Positions 17,717 to 26,329 of a DNA stretch of 64,000 nt are shown piece after piece; within the stretch, counting starts at the first letter, position 1; every line of letters starts with the position of its first letter. A model generated the notes under the pieces. The model was not told the origin of the DNA. It was given only the letters and a program-made list of their open reading frames with translations, and searched no databases. The stretch comes from Deferribacteres bacterium (GTDB lineage Bacteria > Chrysiogenota > Deferribacteres > Deferribacterales > Geovibrionaceae): positions 248,001-312,000 of the forward strand of contig JAEWZN010000010.1 in NCBI GenBank assembly GCA_023395255.1. Reading direction: 5' to 3'. The position numbers and the translations under genes were made by a program.

Positions 17717-19036
17717 ATGAAATTTACCCGAAGACATTTTATTAAAAATCTTGGTTTAGGTGCCGGAGCCTGTTTTATAGCACTCAACACTCTCGGATGT
17801 TCATCGGGTTCCTCCGGCTCGGACGCTGGATCTTTATGGGAACCCGGCAGCACAAGAGACAAAATTGTCGTTATAAGTGATATTCACCTCGGTATAGATG
17901 ACAGATACACCGAAACCAAGCAAAACCGTTCGCATTTAGTTAATTTTCTTAAATCAGTCAGAAAAACCACAGACGTGCGTGAGCTGGTCATCGCCGGGGA
18001 TTTCCTTGATGAATGGTATTTGCCTGTCTATTATCCAAGCCACTCCGATCAGGATCTGTTTTACAGGAGTGTTATTGCAAACAATCAGAATGTGTTCAAT
18101 GAACTGAACAAAGTAATCGCGAGCGGGATAAAACTGGTCTATGTTCCCGGAAACCATGACCTGACACTGGAGTCATATATTTTACAGGAAGCAATTCCCG
18201 GTCTGGTTCAGGCAAGGGATGTCAGAGGGCTTGGTGCTTATTACACTGGCGACAGGAACGAGATTGTGATTGAGCACGGTCACCGTTATGACATTTTTTC
18301 CGCACCGGATACAGTAACCAATGCGGAACTGTGCGGCAATGATGACACTATTCTCCCGGCAGGCTATTTTTATGCGCGCTATGCCGCAACATGGGTATTG
18401 GAAGGGAAACCTACGGTTCCCAAGATCCTGCCTGGGGTAACTAACATACCTGATATGAGCGATCCTGATCAGTATGGTGCTTATTTGTATCATCTGACTC
18501 TTAAAACCGTCTCCGAGCGTATGACTCCTTATGAGGCTCCGGAAGAAAAGATATTTGATATGCGTATTTCAGGCTTTAATGATTCTTATTCGTATCTGGA
18601 TTTCTACCCTGCAGAGCTGGAAGATGGAACGATTTCGGCGCCTGTACTGTTTAAAAATATTCAGCGTACATGGGCTGAGCGTCAGACACTCAACAATGTT
18701 AATGTTCACAGCAGTTTTATAGAGGCTGTACCAGCTTCGGTTAACTCTGCCGCATATTTTGCGCAGGCAAAGGTTCAGTATCTGGAAAACCCTTCTGAAA
18801 ATGTGGATGTGGTTGTATTCGGGCATACTCATGTACCCTCATACAGAGATGCAGGCGGAGGAAAGAGTTATGTTAACTCCGGAACATGGATAGACCACAA
18901 TGTTGACTTTCAGAATATTGAACGCACATTTGCCGTTATAACCACCGGAGCATCAAGCACTTCGGCTGTCTACAGCTATCTGGCTGACGGCACAGCCGAA
19001 GATGTAACTGCTTCATTGGCAGCGACTGACGACTAG
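17717..19036 (+). CDS. Tat-exported lipoprotein metallophosphoesterase
   Basis: The N-terminus combines a Tat motif (TRRHFIK) with a lipobox (TLGC, cysteine about 28), so the 439-residue protein should be a Tat-exported lipoprotein. The calcineurin-like metallophosphoesterase motifs are all present: VISDIHLG (about 55), AGDFLDEW (about 95), PGNHD (about 148), EHGHRYD (about 188) and a late GHTHVPS (about 372). The substrate is unknown. The start at 17717 is preferred because GGAGG lies before it. A terminator follows the gene. Confidence 0.85.
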   Translation: MKFTRRHFIKNLGLGAGACFIALNTLGCSSGSSGSDAGSLWEPGSTRDKIVVISDIHLGIDDRYTETKQNRSHLVNFLKSVRKTTDVRELVIAGDFLDEWYLPVYYPSHSDQDLFYRSVIANNQNVFNELNKVIASGIKLVYVPGNHDLTLESYILQEAIPGLVQARDVRGLGAYYTGDRNEIVIEHGHRYDIFSAPDTVTNAELCGNDDTILPAGYFYARYAATWVLEGKPTVPKILPGVTNIPDMSDPDQYGAYLYHLTLKTVSERMTPYEAPEEKIFDMRISGFNDSYSYLDFYPAELEDGTISAPVLFKNIQRTWAERQTLNNVNVHSSFIEAVPASVNSAAYFAQAKVQYLENPSENVDVVVFGHTHVPSYRDAGGGKSYVNSGTWIDHNVDFQNIERTFAVITTGASSTSAVYSYLADGTAEDVTASLAATDD

Positions 19037-19085
19037 CAGTTTACGCCGCATAACAAGTTTAAATATCACTGTGATTCATAATGAA

Positions 19086-19116
19086 ATCCACCCCGGTTCG
19101 GGGTGGATTTTTTTTT
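19086..19116 (+). terminator. Rho-independent terminator
   Basis: ATCCACCCCG and CGGGGTGGAT form a perfect 10-bp stem with a 3-base loop followed by eight or more T. It lies 50 bases after the phosphoesterase stop. The rest of the gap to 19379 shows no gene. Confidence 0.92.
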
Positions 19117-19379
19117 GTGTAAGCGTAAATACTTTTATCGTTTAAAATTAGACTTTTCCTGAAACCCTGATGGTAAAAATATTCAAAGAAGCCGAGTCAG
19201 GGTAGAGACTGGTTAATGACATCTGATTGTAGCGGTTAATATCCTGCATACCGATAAGGCGGATACTGGATAAATTTCTGCAACACCGGAAGAACCCGTT
19301 TTAGAAAAAAGATGATAAAATAACTAAAGATTTATACCATATTCCAGTCTAAAACTGTACTGAAAAAGGGAGCCTCCTT

Positions 19380-21290
19380 ATGAAACTAACTGATTCTCCA
19401 ATAAAAAATGGTGAACAAGACGCACTTAATAGATTAGAATTTGCAAAAAGTATTGCCAGAAGCATTGAAAAATACGACCAAAAAGATTGTTTCTGCGTAG
19501 GTCTTGAGGGTGAATGGGGAAGTGGAAAATCATCACTAATAAATATGATCTTAGCTGCAATTAATGAAGAAAAGGTAATAAAAATACAATTTCAACCATG
19601 GATTTTTTCTGGAAGACAGGATTTAATTACACAGCTTTTTGCCGTTTTTGAAAATCATTTGAAAGTTAAGGATTATGGCAAAGAATGCAAAGATATCGGA
19701 AAGAAGTTAAGAAACTATGCAAACCTACTAGCTCCTGTAAAATTAATACCGTTTGCAGGACCGTGGGCAAGCATCTTAGAAAAGATACTTAATGGGATAG
19801 GCATATCAATATCTTCTCTAGGTAATGAACTGGAAAAAGATATTTCTGCAATAAAGAAAGAATTATGTGATGCTTTAAATGAATCAGATAATATCTTTCT
19901 TATCGTTATTGACGATATAGATCGATTACAAGATTCTGAAATATGTACGATTTTTCAATTAGTAAAATCTATTGCAGACTTTCCTAACACAATTTACCTG
20001 CTTTCATATGACAAGAGAATCATTACAGAAGCACTTAAACGTGAATATTCAGGAAAAAATGACTCTTTCTTAGATAAAATTGTTCAAATGCCTATAAGTA
20101 TTCCACATGCTGATGAAAATGATTTAAGGGATGTTATCAAACAGAAAATTCATGATGTTTTTGATGAAGATATGCAAAATGAACTATTTGAAACTCTAAT
20201 TCAGCACACTGAATACTTTGTCTCAATTCGTAAGATCAACAGGTACTTCAATACTCTTAATTTCACTTACCAGTCACTAGAAGATAAAGTTGATTTTAAT
20301 GACTTCGCAAAATTGACAATTCTCTATGTTTTTGAGAACTCAGTTTATCAAGAACTTGCTGTTAATAAAAAGTTATTAACTGAAAGCTCTGATGAACAAA
20401 GCAAAAGTCAATTTATTGCAAACTTAAAAACGTATTCTTCTAAGATAAATGCTGAAAAAATTGTTGAGCAATTGTTCCCCATAAGGAATTTTTCTCCAGA
20501 GTCCAAACCTTTTGTATATAACGAAAACCCAGAAAGATATAAACGAATTTTTGAGCCAGAATATTTTAAAACATTCTTTTCATTTGCAATAGGCAATGAT
20601 GTAATAAGCGATGAAGAGTTTAAAGAAATACTATCATTAAGAGGAGAATCGTTATCTAAAAGACTGCTACAACTAAATGAAAATAAACTTATAAATAATT
20701 TTATAAAAAAGCTTAAGTTTATACAAACAGAAGATACTAATATCTGTATAGAAATAATTTTATCTTTCATCAAGCTTGGTTTAAAAGATGAAAATAACTA
20801 TACTTGGGGGTCAGATGCGCGCGATATTTACGATGGTATTTTTTTTAATATTGATAATTATTGTGAGTTAATGGAAAAGATATATAGATTGTCAAATTCT
20901 TTAGATTTACTTGTTCAAGCATTAGAAGCAATGCCTTGTAAGCAGGATTGTCAAAACGTAAGAGTTAAAGCTGAAAAATATGTTTGGAAAGAACTCAAAA
21001 AAAAAATAATAAATGGCACAATATCCAATGAACAAAAATTTTACAATATTCTTCATTTTTTTAGTGAAGAATTTTTAAAAGACCACAAAACTTTAATCAC
21101 TGAATTTATTAATGAGGAAATAAAGACTGATGAGAGATTACCGATCTTTATAGAAAAAATCACTGAAAAACCACGCTTTTTCCAAAATAATATTTTTGCT
21201 AAATATGCAAATCAAAATATCAATTGGTCTTCAATACAACGATACGATATAAAAATTGATGAAATAGAAAGTAGACTAAGTGGTGTGTAG
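19380..21290 (+). CDS. KAP-family P-loop NTPase, possible defence protein
   Basis: A 636-residue protein of the KAP NTPase family, named from Kidins220/ARMS and PifA. Walker A is GEWGSGKSS (about 44-52), followed by a KAP-typical IQFQPWIFSGRQD (about 72-84). A semi-hydrophobic insert (about 118-150) stands where other members have membrane helices. Walker B is LIVIDDIDRLQ (about 178), then LLSYDKRII, the sensor-like segment. The long C-terminal half is helical without known motifs. PifA of plasmid F excludes phage T7, so phage defence is possible. The gene is markedly AT-rich compared with its neighbours, uses AAA/ATT-rich codons and stands alone, suggesting horizontal transfer. Confidence 0.82.
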   Translation: MKLTDSPIKNGEQDALNRLEFAKSIARSIEKYDQKDCFCVGLEGEWGSGKSSLINMILAAINEEKVIKIQFQPWIFSGRQDLITQLFAVFENHLKVKDYGKECKDIGKKLRNYANLLAPVKLIPFAGPWASILEKILNGIGISISSLGNELEKDISAIKKELCDALNESDNIFLIVIDDIDRLQDSEICTIFQLVKSIADFPNTIYLLSYDKRIITEALKREYSGKNDSFLDKIVQMPISIPHADENDLRDVIKQKIHDVFDEDMQNELFETLIQHTEYFVSIRKINRYFNTLNFTYQSLEDKVDFNDFAKLTILYVFENSVYQELAVNKKLLTESSDEQSKSQFIANLKTYSSKINAEKIVEQLFPIRNFSPESKPFVYNENPERYKRIFEPEYFKTFFSFAIGNDVISDEEFKEILSLRGESLSKRLLQLNENKLINNFIKKLKFIQTEDTNICIEIILSFIKLGLKDENNYTWGSDARDIYDGIFFNIDNYCELMEKIYRLSNSLDLLVQALEAMPCKQDCQNVRVKAEKYVWKELKKKIINGTISNEQKFYNILHFFSEEFLKDHKTLITEFINEEIKTDERLPIFIEKITEKPRFFQNNIFAKYANQNINWSSIQRYDIKIDEIESRLSGV

Positions 21291-21391
21291 CAGCCCCCTT
21301 TTTCAATACAGCCTTTAGGCTGAAATAATGTGTTCTTCGGCTGTTCGGTTCTGGCAGGAGAAACATTGCAAGGTGCTTGTATGAAAGGATA

Positions 21392-21413
21392 AAGCGGGCA
21401 TCTCTGCCCGCTT
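21392..21413 (-). terminator. Hairpin at the end of the redox operon
   Basis: AAGCGGGCA and TGCCCGCTT form a 9-bp stem with a 4-base loop, 24 bases past the porin stop on the minus strand. Only a short T run follows, so it is a probable terminator. Confidence 0.65.
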
Positions 21414-21436
21414 CCGACTTTACTGATTTGTGCCTG

Positions 21437-22672
21437 TTATTTCTTTTTGCCCATTGCAAACTTATATATGGCGTAGAACCGTATGTCGTTGTAGTCTTCG
21501 CCGCCTTGCTTCACATTTATGTCAGCGTATCTCGCTCTGAGGCTGAGACCTTCCAGAGCACCGGAAAACGCATACTGTATATTGTAATCCGTTTCAGACT
21601 GGTCTTTGCCTGTTGATTCCGGCACATCATACTCAGCATGGAAAATATAAGCGCTCAATCCCTTAAGCCCGATTTGTGAGAAGTCATAGGCCACTCTTGC
21701 CGCATAGACATCCTCTTTGGCTCTGCCGGAAGCAAGCACCTGCTGGATAACGACTTTGTCATCGCCCCACGGAAGAACCAGACCGTCATCGCCTGTTTTG
21801 GCGTAAAAGCCTGTTATATTGAAGCCTTTGAACATCACACCGGTTCCGAAGCCGTACTGATAGGTATCAGATTCGCCGTTGAGCTCATCACCCTGAGATT
21901 TCTGTGTGAAGTATGAAGGATTGAAGTAAATGTTTGCTTCACCTAATTTTTTACTCAGAGAAGCCTTGAGGAAAGTCTCCCTGTAAACATCCTCCATGGT
22001 GTAGAACCAGCCCTGAACATTGGCTTTCAGAACATCTGTCGGGATATTGTATGATGCCCCGAAGATTGCCATATGGTTATCCTCTGATATTGATGCCGCG
22101 CCGCCGGGCTCATCCGCAACAGCTTTGGAGAGTGTGATGAACTCGTCATCGCTCCAGCCCATTGAGTCTGTAAGGTAATAAGCGGAAAGGGTCAGATTCT
22201 CAAGGGAGTTGTTCACAACGGAAAGCCCTTTGAAGGTTCTGGGGAGCATGCGGATGTCATGAATATTGAACATAGGGGTTTTTACTTCCTGCGCTCCGTA
22301 TTTGATAACCGTGTCAAACCATTCTCCCTGAATGAAATACTCCTGAAGACGGGTGACGCTCTTGTGGTTTCCGTTCTCATCCTTGGCGAGGAGGCTGTAA
22401 ACAGCATCATCGTCATCGTTGAAAATGCTGTTTGCCGTTGCGAAGGCTGCTCCGAACGATATTCCTTTGAGCGGTGCGGTACGGTAGTAGAAAAGTCCTC
22501 CGGCGGCGTTGTCCAGCCTGTCGGGTGTGGTGTCAAAGTTCCTCTGAAAGCTGAAAACCCTTATCTCTCCTTCCAGAGAACCGTTTGCGAACATATCCCT
22601 GAGATTGTCGGCCGCAAATGATGTGACAACGGTACAGAGTGCCAATAAAAAAATTAAAAAAAGCTTTTTCAT
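21437..22672 (-). CDS. OprD-like outer membrane porin
   Basis: A signal peptide (about 1-20, ending SFA-ADN) precedes a beta-rich chain of alternating residues, 411 in all, finishing in an aromatic strand (DIRFYAIYKFAMG). Strand-like blocks such as YGAQEVKTPMFNIHDIRMLPRTFKG (about residues 125-150) resemble the OprD family of substrate-specific porins. It overlaps the NapH-like gene by four bases and is the last gene of the redox operon. The inference is that it admits the operon's electron acceptor or another small ligand through the outer membrane. Confidence 0.75.
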   Translation of the reverse strand: MKKLFLIFLLALCTVVTSFAADNLRDMFANGSLEGEIRVFSFQRNFDTTPDRLDNAAGGLFYYRTAPLKGISFGAAFATANSIFNDDDDAVYSLLAKDENGNHKSVTRLQEYFIQGEWFDTVIKYGAQEVKTPMFNIHDIRMLPRTFKGLSVVNNSLENLTLSAYYLTDSMGWSDDEFITLSKAVADEPGGAASISEDNHMAIFGASYNIPTDVLKANVQGWFYTMEDVYRETFLKASLSKKLGEANIYFNPSYFTQKSQGDELNGESDTYQYGFGTGVMFKGFNITGFYAKTGDDGLVLPWGDDKVVIQQVLASGRAKEDVYAARVAYDFSQIGLKGLSAYIFHAEYDVPESTGKDQSETDYNIQYAFSGALEGLSLRARYADINVKQGGEDYNDIRFYAIYKFAMGKKK

Positions 22673-23529
22673 AAATCCTCCTGATTTTTGTCTATCTGAA
22701 CTGTTCTGCCCCTTAAAACAGGAGCAGAATATATATGAAAACTGTTTTTGCAGCTTTTATCCCGTGCGTAGACGAGAGATTTGGTAGGGCAGCTGTCAAT
22801 ACACTCCATGCAGCTTGTACACACCGTTTCCATTGTTTCATCATGTCCTTTGACATTTATCCCTTCGTGGCAGGCTTTCACGCAGGCAGAGCAAACACCG
22901 CCGTTGGCTGAAATACATTGTGAACCGTGCAGCACAGGTCTGAATCTGACAAAGGGAATTTTGGAAACAAGGGAGAATACAGCGGATACAGGGCACACCG
23001 AAGAGCACCATCTTCTGAATATCAGTACTTCCGCCGCCAGAATCGCAGGGAAAATGATCAGGTTCCAGCCAGGCTCAAACACAAACAGCATTTTCAGAAC
23101 CGCAAATATTAATCCGAAAAAGATGCCTATAGGGCAAACCAGACAAAAGACCGGAAACCCCGCAACAAATGATAAGCCTACAGCGGCAGCGGCAACAATC
23201 AGAGGGAGTTTTTCAGCATGCCTGACTGATTTTTCCGGGCTTGAATGCTTATTTGCATTACTGCCGAATAGCTTTCTGACAAGAGTTGTCGGACAGAACC
23301 AGCCGCAGAAGAAGCGCCCCAGAACCAGCACTGCCGCAAGCGCAGCAAGCACACCGGGCAGCATTCCAAACGGAACAGACCCTGATGCCGCCGTAACCTG
23401 CATAAACCCCAAAGGGCAGAGGGTACAGTATGTTCCCGTTCCTGCACCGATGAAAAAAGCCGCAGTAATAACAATTACTCCGCCAGCAAGGAACAGCATT
23501 CTGTATTTTGAAATATGAAGTCTTTTCAA
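22669..23529 (-). CDS. NapH-like membrane ferredoxin (quinol oxidase)
   Basis: The 286-residue protein has about four membrane helices, two CX3CP motifs on the cytoplasmic side (FCGWFCPTTLV about 75-83; VCPIGIFFG and SSVCPVSAVF further on) and a C-terminal ferredoxin pair (CSACVKACHEG, CTSCMECIDSCPTKS, about 225-260). This is the NapH plan: a membrane quinol oxidase passing electrons to a NapG-type ferredoxin in periplasmic nitrate and related reductases. It overlaps both neighbouring genes by four bases. Here it should deliver menaquinol electrons to the NapG-like partner of the molybdoenzyme. Confidence 0.85.
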   Translation of the reverse strand: MKRLHISKYRMLFLAGGVIVITAAFFIGAGTGTYCTLCPLGFMQVTAASGSVPFGMLPGVLAALAAVLVLGRFFCGWFCPTTLVRKLFGSNANKHSSPEKSVRHAEKLPLIVAAAAVGLSFVAGFPVFCLVCPIGIFFGLIFAVLKMLFVFEPGWNLIIFPAILAAEVLIFRRWCSSVCPVSAVFSLVSKIPFVRFRPVLHGSQCISANGGVCSACVKACHEGINVKGHDETMETVCTSCMECIDSCPTKSLVYARDKSCKNSFHIYSAPVLRGRTVQIDKNQEDL

Positions 23530-24137
23530 CTTCCGCTCCCCGCTTTTTCATCATGAACCCTCGCAGGCATACCCTCCGGTCGAGGTTTTACTATAATTCC
23601 CTTGTTTCTGATGGTTTTACGCAGTGCGGTTGAAGGGCATTTCAGTTCGCATATCCCGCACCCGTTGCACTTCTCCGGTATAACCACCGGACGCTTGCTT
23701 TCATCAAGATATATGGCTTTGAGAGGGCATTCATCCACGCACACTGTGCAGCCTGTCCAGTCCCATGCCACACAGTCGGTTTCGGATATGACAGCAACTC
23801 CTATATCCATTATTTCCTTACTGACAGGCTTCAGTGCCCCGGTCGGGCAAACTTCGGTGCATTTCATGCAGGAGTTGCAGTAGGACACCTTAAAAGTAAC
23901 CACCGGAGTGTTCATATTTACTATCCCGTAGGAGAGGGAAGCGGGCACAACAACATGGGTCGGGCAAACCTGAACACACCTCTGGCATCTGTTGCATTTC
24001 GCCTGAAAAGCAGCCTCCGAGACAGCGCCCGGCGGCCTCAGAAAACTCTTTTTATCATCAGCGGCACAGAAGGCCTGTTCCGGCACTGCTAAAGCGGCAG
24101 AGGCAAGCTTCACAAGTGTTCTTCTGGAAATATTCAT
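23526..24137 (-). CDS. NapG/MauM-like periplasmic polyferredoxin
   Basis: A Tat-like N-terminus (NISRRTLVKLASAALA) leads about 200 residues with four [4Fe-4S] cysteine groups: CNRCQRCVQVCP (about 48-59), CNSCMKCTEVCP (about 87-98), CTVCVDECP (about 130-138) and CNGCGICELKCP (about 157-168). That matches NapG/MauM ferredoxins that relay electrons from NapH to a periplasmic reductase. The ATG at 24137 is preferred; a TTG four codons earlier is possible. Ribosome-binding sequence is weak. It overlaps the NapH-like gene by four bases. Confidence 0.83.
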   Translation of the reverse strand: MNISRRTLVKLASAALAVPEQAFCAADDKKSFLRPPGAVSEAAFQAKCNRCQRCVQVCPTHVVVPASLSYGIVNMNTPVVTFKVSYCNSCMKCTEVCPTGALKPVSKEIMDIGVAVISETDCVAWDWTGCTVCVDECPLKAIYLDESKRPVVIPEKCNGCGICELKCPSTALRKTIRNKGIIVKPRPEGMPARVHDEKAGSGS

Positions 24138-24164
24138 ATCAAAGCTCAAAATATTCAGTCTGCA

Positions 24165-24983
24165 TCAGAACAGCATTCTTCCCCCGCCTACGGCTCCAGC
24201 CATAGCGGGCATCTGGTTTATAAGAATACTCAGCAGGAATATTCCTAAAACCGCCGACAGTCTGTACACCCCATTCATTGCGGACTGATTTCTGAGCGCG
24301 GGAAGAAAAGAAAGCACAGCTGGAATGACAAACATGGAAAGCACAGCTCCCCAAAACACGGATGAGAGGCTCCCCGATGTAAGCTGTTCAAAGGACAGTA
24401 TTCTGTCCGGAGGCGCAAGCATCTTGATTCTCAGAATAAAAGCGGCAAAAAGCACTGCGTTTATACAGAGAATGCTCAGCGATGCCGGAGAGTTTTTTCT
24501 GAAAACTCCGTCACTGCGGGCGCTGCCTGTGACTGTCAGCACGGAGGCAAACTGTACGGCCGCAGCGATAAACAGAATTAACAGCAGATAAGTGTGCAGA
24601 GCGGGTCTGGTGCTGATCATGTACAGTTTGAAGAGGCTGTACATCACCAAGACTGATACTGCCGCTGATATAACGGCAATGTGCATCCCCATCGGTTTTC
24701 TGAAGAAAATAACCAACCCGAAAACAGCCGATGCTGTCAGGGATATAACGGCAATGCTGAGTCCCGCTCCCGGTCTGGCGAGTAAGCTGATTATTCCTGC
24801 GGGGTTGTTTAATCCCAATGCAACAGCAAGAACAGCGGAAAAACCGGTCAGGAAAACTGCCAGAGAATATCTTTCCGCCTTTTCACCGAATCCGGTAAGC
24901 ATTTTTGCGCTGATACAGAGCAGAATCCCTGCATTTGCGATACCTAAAAACAAAAAAAAGGTCATTTGCCATTTGGTGTGCAT
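24165..24983 (-). CDS. DmsC-like membrane anchor subunit
   Basis: From the ATG at 24983 (GAGG upstream) the protein has about 272 residues and roughly eight membrane helices. The opening QMTFFLFLGIANAGIL, the middle KLYMISTRPALHTYLL (about 120-135) and even spacing of helices fit the DmsC/NrfD anchor group, the quinol-oxidising membrane subunit of DMSO-reductase-type complexes. It lies between the chaperone and NapG-like genes of the same operon. A complex with both a DmsC-like anchor and a NapGH pair is unusual; the two may be alternative quinol entry points. Confidence 0.78.
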   Translation of the reverse strand: MHTKWQMTFFLFLGIANAGILLCISAKMLTGFGEKAERYSLAVFLTGFSAVLAVALGLNNPAGIISLLARPGAGLSIAVISLTASAVFGLVIFFRKPMGMHIAVISAAVSVLVMYSLFKLYMISTRPALHTYLLLILFIAAAVQFASVLTVTGSARSDGVFRKNSPASLSILCINAVLFAAFILRIKMLAPPDRILSFEQLTSGSLSSVFWGAVLSMFVIPAVLSFLPALRNQSAMNGVYRLSAVLGIFLLSILINQMPAMAGAVGGGRMLF

Positions 24984-24997
24984 ATATACCTCGCTGG

Positions 24998-25672
24998 TTA
25001 AGCGGTACATCCGGACAGCATGTCTTCAACAACGGCAAGGTCCATTTTTGTATATTCTTCTGTTATTACCGCCAGACCTTTGTAAAAGTCAGTGAGAGCA
25101 AACTTTTTTATGTCTGAACAAAATTCCGGAACCCAGTTTAAAAGGTGCTCCTCAATAAACCGTTTCTGTCCGTTCATAAGCCGACAGGCAGTTTCTGCAT
25201 CCCCTTTTTCAAAGGATTTGATTATTTCACCGCAGATGTATGCCATGAATTCAAGCTGAATGAAAATGTGGTCTTCCGGTATATTGTAGCCGTGCTCAAG
25301 CACCAGCTTGTTTTCCCGCAGGATTCTGAACATTTCGTCTCTCGCATCCTGCATTATCAGCCTTTCCTGACTGGTATAAACAGACTCATAGGGGTAAGCG
25401 ACCTTCTTTGAGTCCACAATCCCCGCACCCAGAAACACTTTCGCATAATCCACCGCCAGTTCTGTCAGAGGGTCTGTCTGCGGGAGGTTCAGATAATTTT
25501 TTATCATTCTGTACCCCTCGGTAATCCCTGAGTTCCCTTCCTCCGGATATGATGCGTTTTTCATCTGTAAAAACAGGTTTTCATCGACTTCCGATTTGAA
25601 AAAATTCATGAGGAAGAGGTACATTCTCTCGCGGCAGGCATTAATTTCTGTATATTCTGCGATTGCTTCCAT
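24998..25672 (-). CDS. TorD/DmsD-family molybdoenzyme chaperone
   Basis: A helical 224-residue protein with the TorD-family signatures FLGAGIVDSKKVAYPYESVYTS (residues about 80-101) and EDHIFIQLEFMAYI (about 130-143). It should guard the Tat signal of the catalytic subunit encoded two genes upstream and help molybdopterin insertion. It is clearly different from the arrD chaperone, so each molybdoenzyme in the window has its own. Confidence 0.85.
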   Translation of the reverse strand: MEAIAEYTEINACRERMYLFLMNFFKSEVDENLFLQMKNASYPEEGNSGITEGYRMIKNYLNLPQTDPLTELAVDYAKVFLGAGIVDSKKVAYPYESVYTSQERLIMQDARDEMFRILRENKLVLEHGYNIPEDHIFIQLEFMAYICGEIIKSFEKGDAETACRLMNGQKRFIEEHLLNWVPEFCSDIKKFALTDFYKGLAVITEEYTKMDLAVVEDMLSGCTA

Positions 25673-25724
25673 TTCTGCTCTCCTGTTTTAAGGGGCGGCA
25701 AAGCGCCGCCCCGTGAGTGTGCTG

Positions 25725-26327
25725 TCAGATATTTTCAAAGAATGTCCATGATTTTTTGTTCTGCCATTTTGCTGTTTTGTCGTGCAGTATATAGCGTGTG
25801 GCAGGTCGGTTGCCTTCGTCCGGAAGACTGCGGGCAGCGGAACCTGCTTCCTTGATAACTTTGGAGACTTTGCTTTCCGGATCATTAACATCCCCGAAGA
25901 ACCTTGCTTTTGCGCAGCAAACCTTCACGCATGCGGGCTGATCTCCGGCATTCAGAAGGTGAGAGCACATTGTGCATTTTTCCACGTACTGCTGTTTTTC
26001 GTTGAACTTACGCGCGCCGTAAGGGCATGCGGATATGCAGGACATGCAGGCGATACATTTTTTGCTGTCAACGAGTATTACCCCGTCCTTGTCAACATAA
26101 GATGCGCCTGTGGGACATACGTCAACGCAGGGAGCCTTTTCGCATGACTGACATACGGCAGGGAGATAATACATCTCCAGATTAGGGAAATTACCTGTGG
26201 GGCCTATGGTGAAAACTTTATTATACTGAACCCCAAGGTCTATTTTGTTTTCGTTTTTGCAGGCTACCTCGCATGAATAGCATCCGATGCAGCGGTCAAG
26301 GTCTATTACCAATGCTGTCTTTTTCAT
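25725..26327 (-). CDS. Four-cluster [4Fe-4S] electron-transfer subunit (DmsB/PsrB type)
   Basis: Two hundred residues with four cysteine groups: CIGCYSCEVAC (about 12-22), CQSCEKAPCVDVCP (about 59-72), CIACMSCISACP (about 91-102) and CTMCSH with CVKVCCAKA (about 117-142). The layout is that of the electron-transfer subunit of DMSO-reductase-type complexes. It starts two bases after the catalytic-subunit stop. Near the last group an extra cysteine (VCCAKA) replaces the usual proline. Confidence 0.9.
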   Translation of the reverse strand: MKKTALVIDLDRCIGCYSCEVACKNENKIDLGVQYNKVFTIGPTGNFPNLEMYYLPAVCQSCEKAPCVDVCPTGASYVDKDGVILVDSKKCIACMSCISACPYGARKFNEKQQYVEKCTMCSHLLNAGDQPACVKVCCAKARFFGDVNDPESKVSKVIKEAGSAARSLPDEGNRPATRYILHDKTAKWQNKKSWTFFENI

Positions 26328-26329
26328 TG

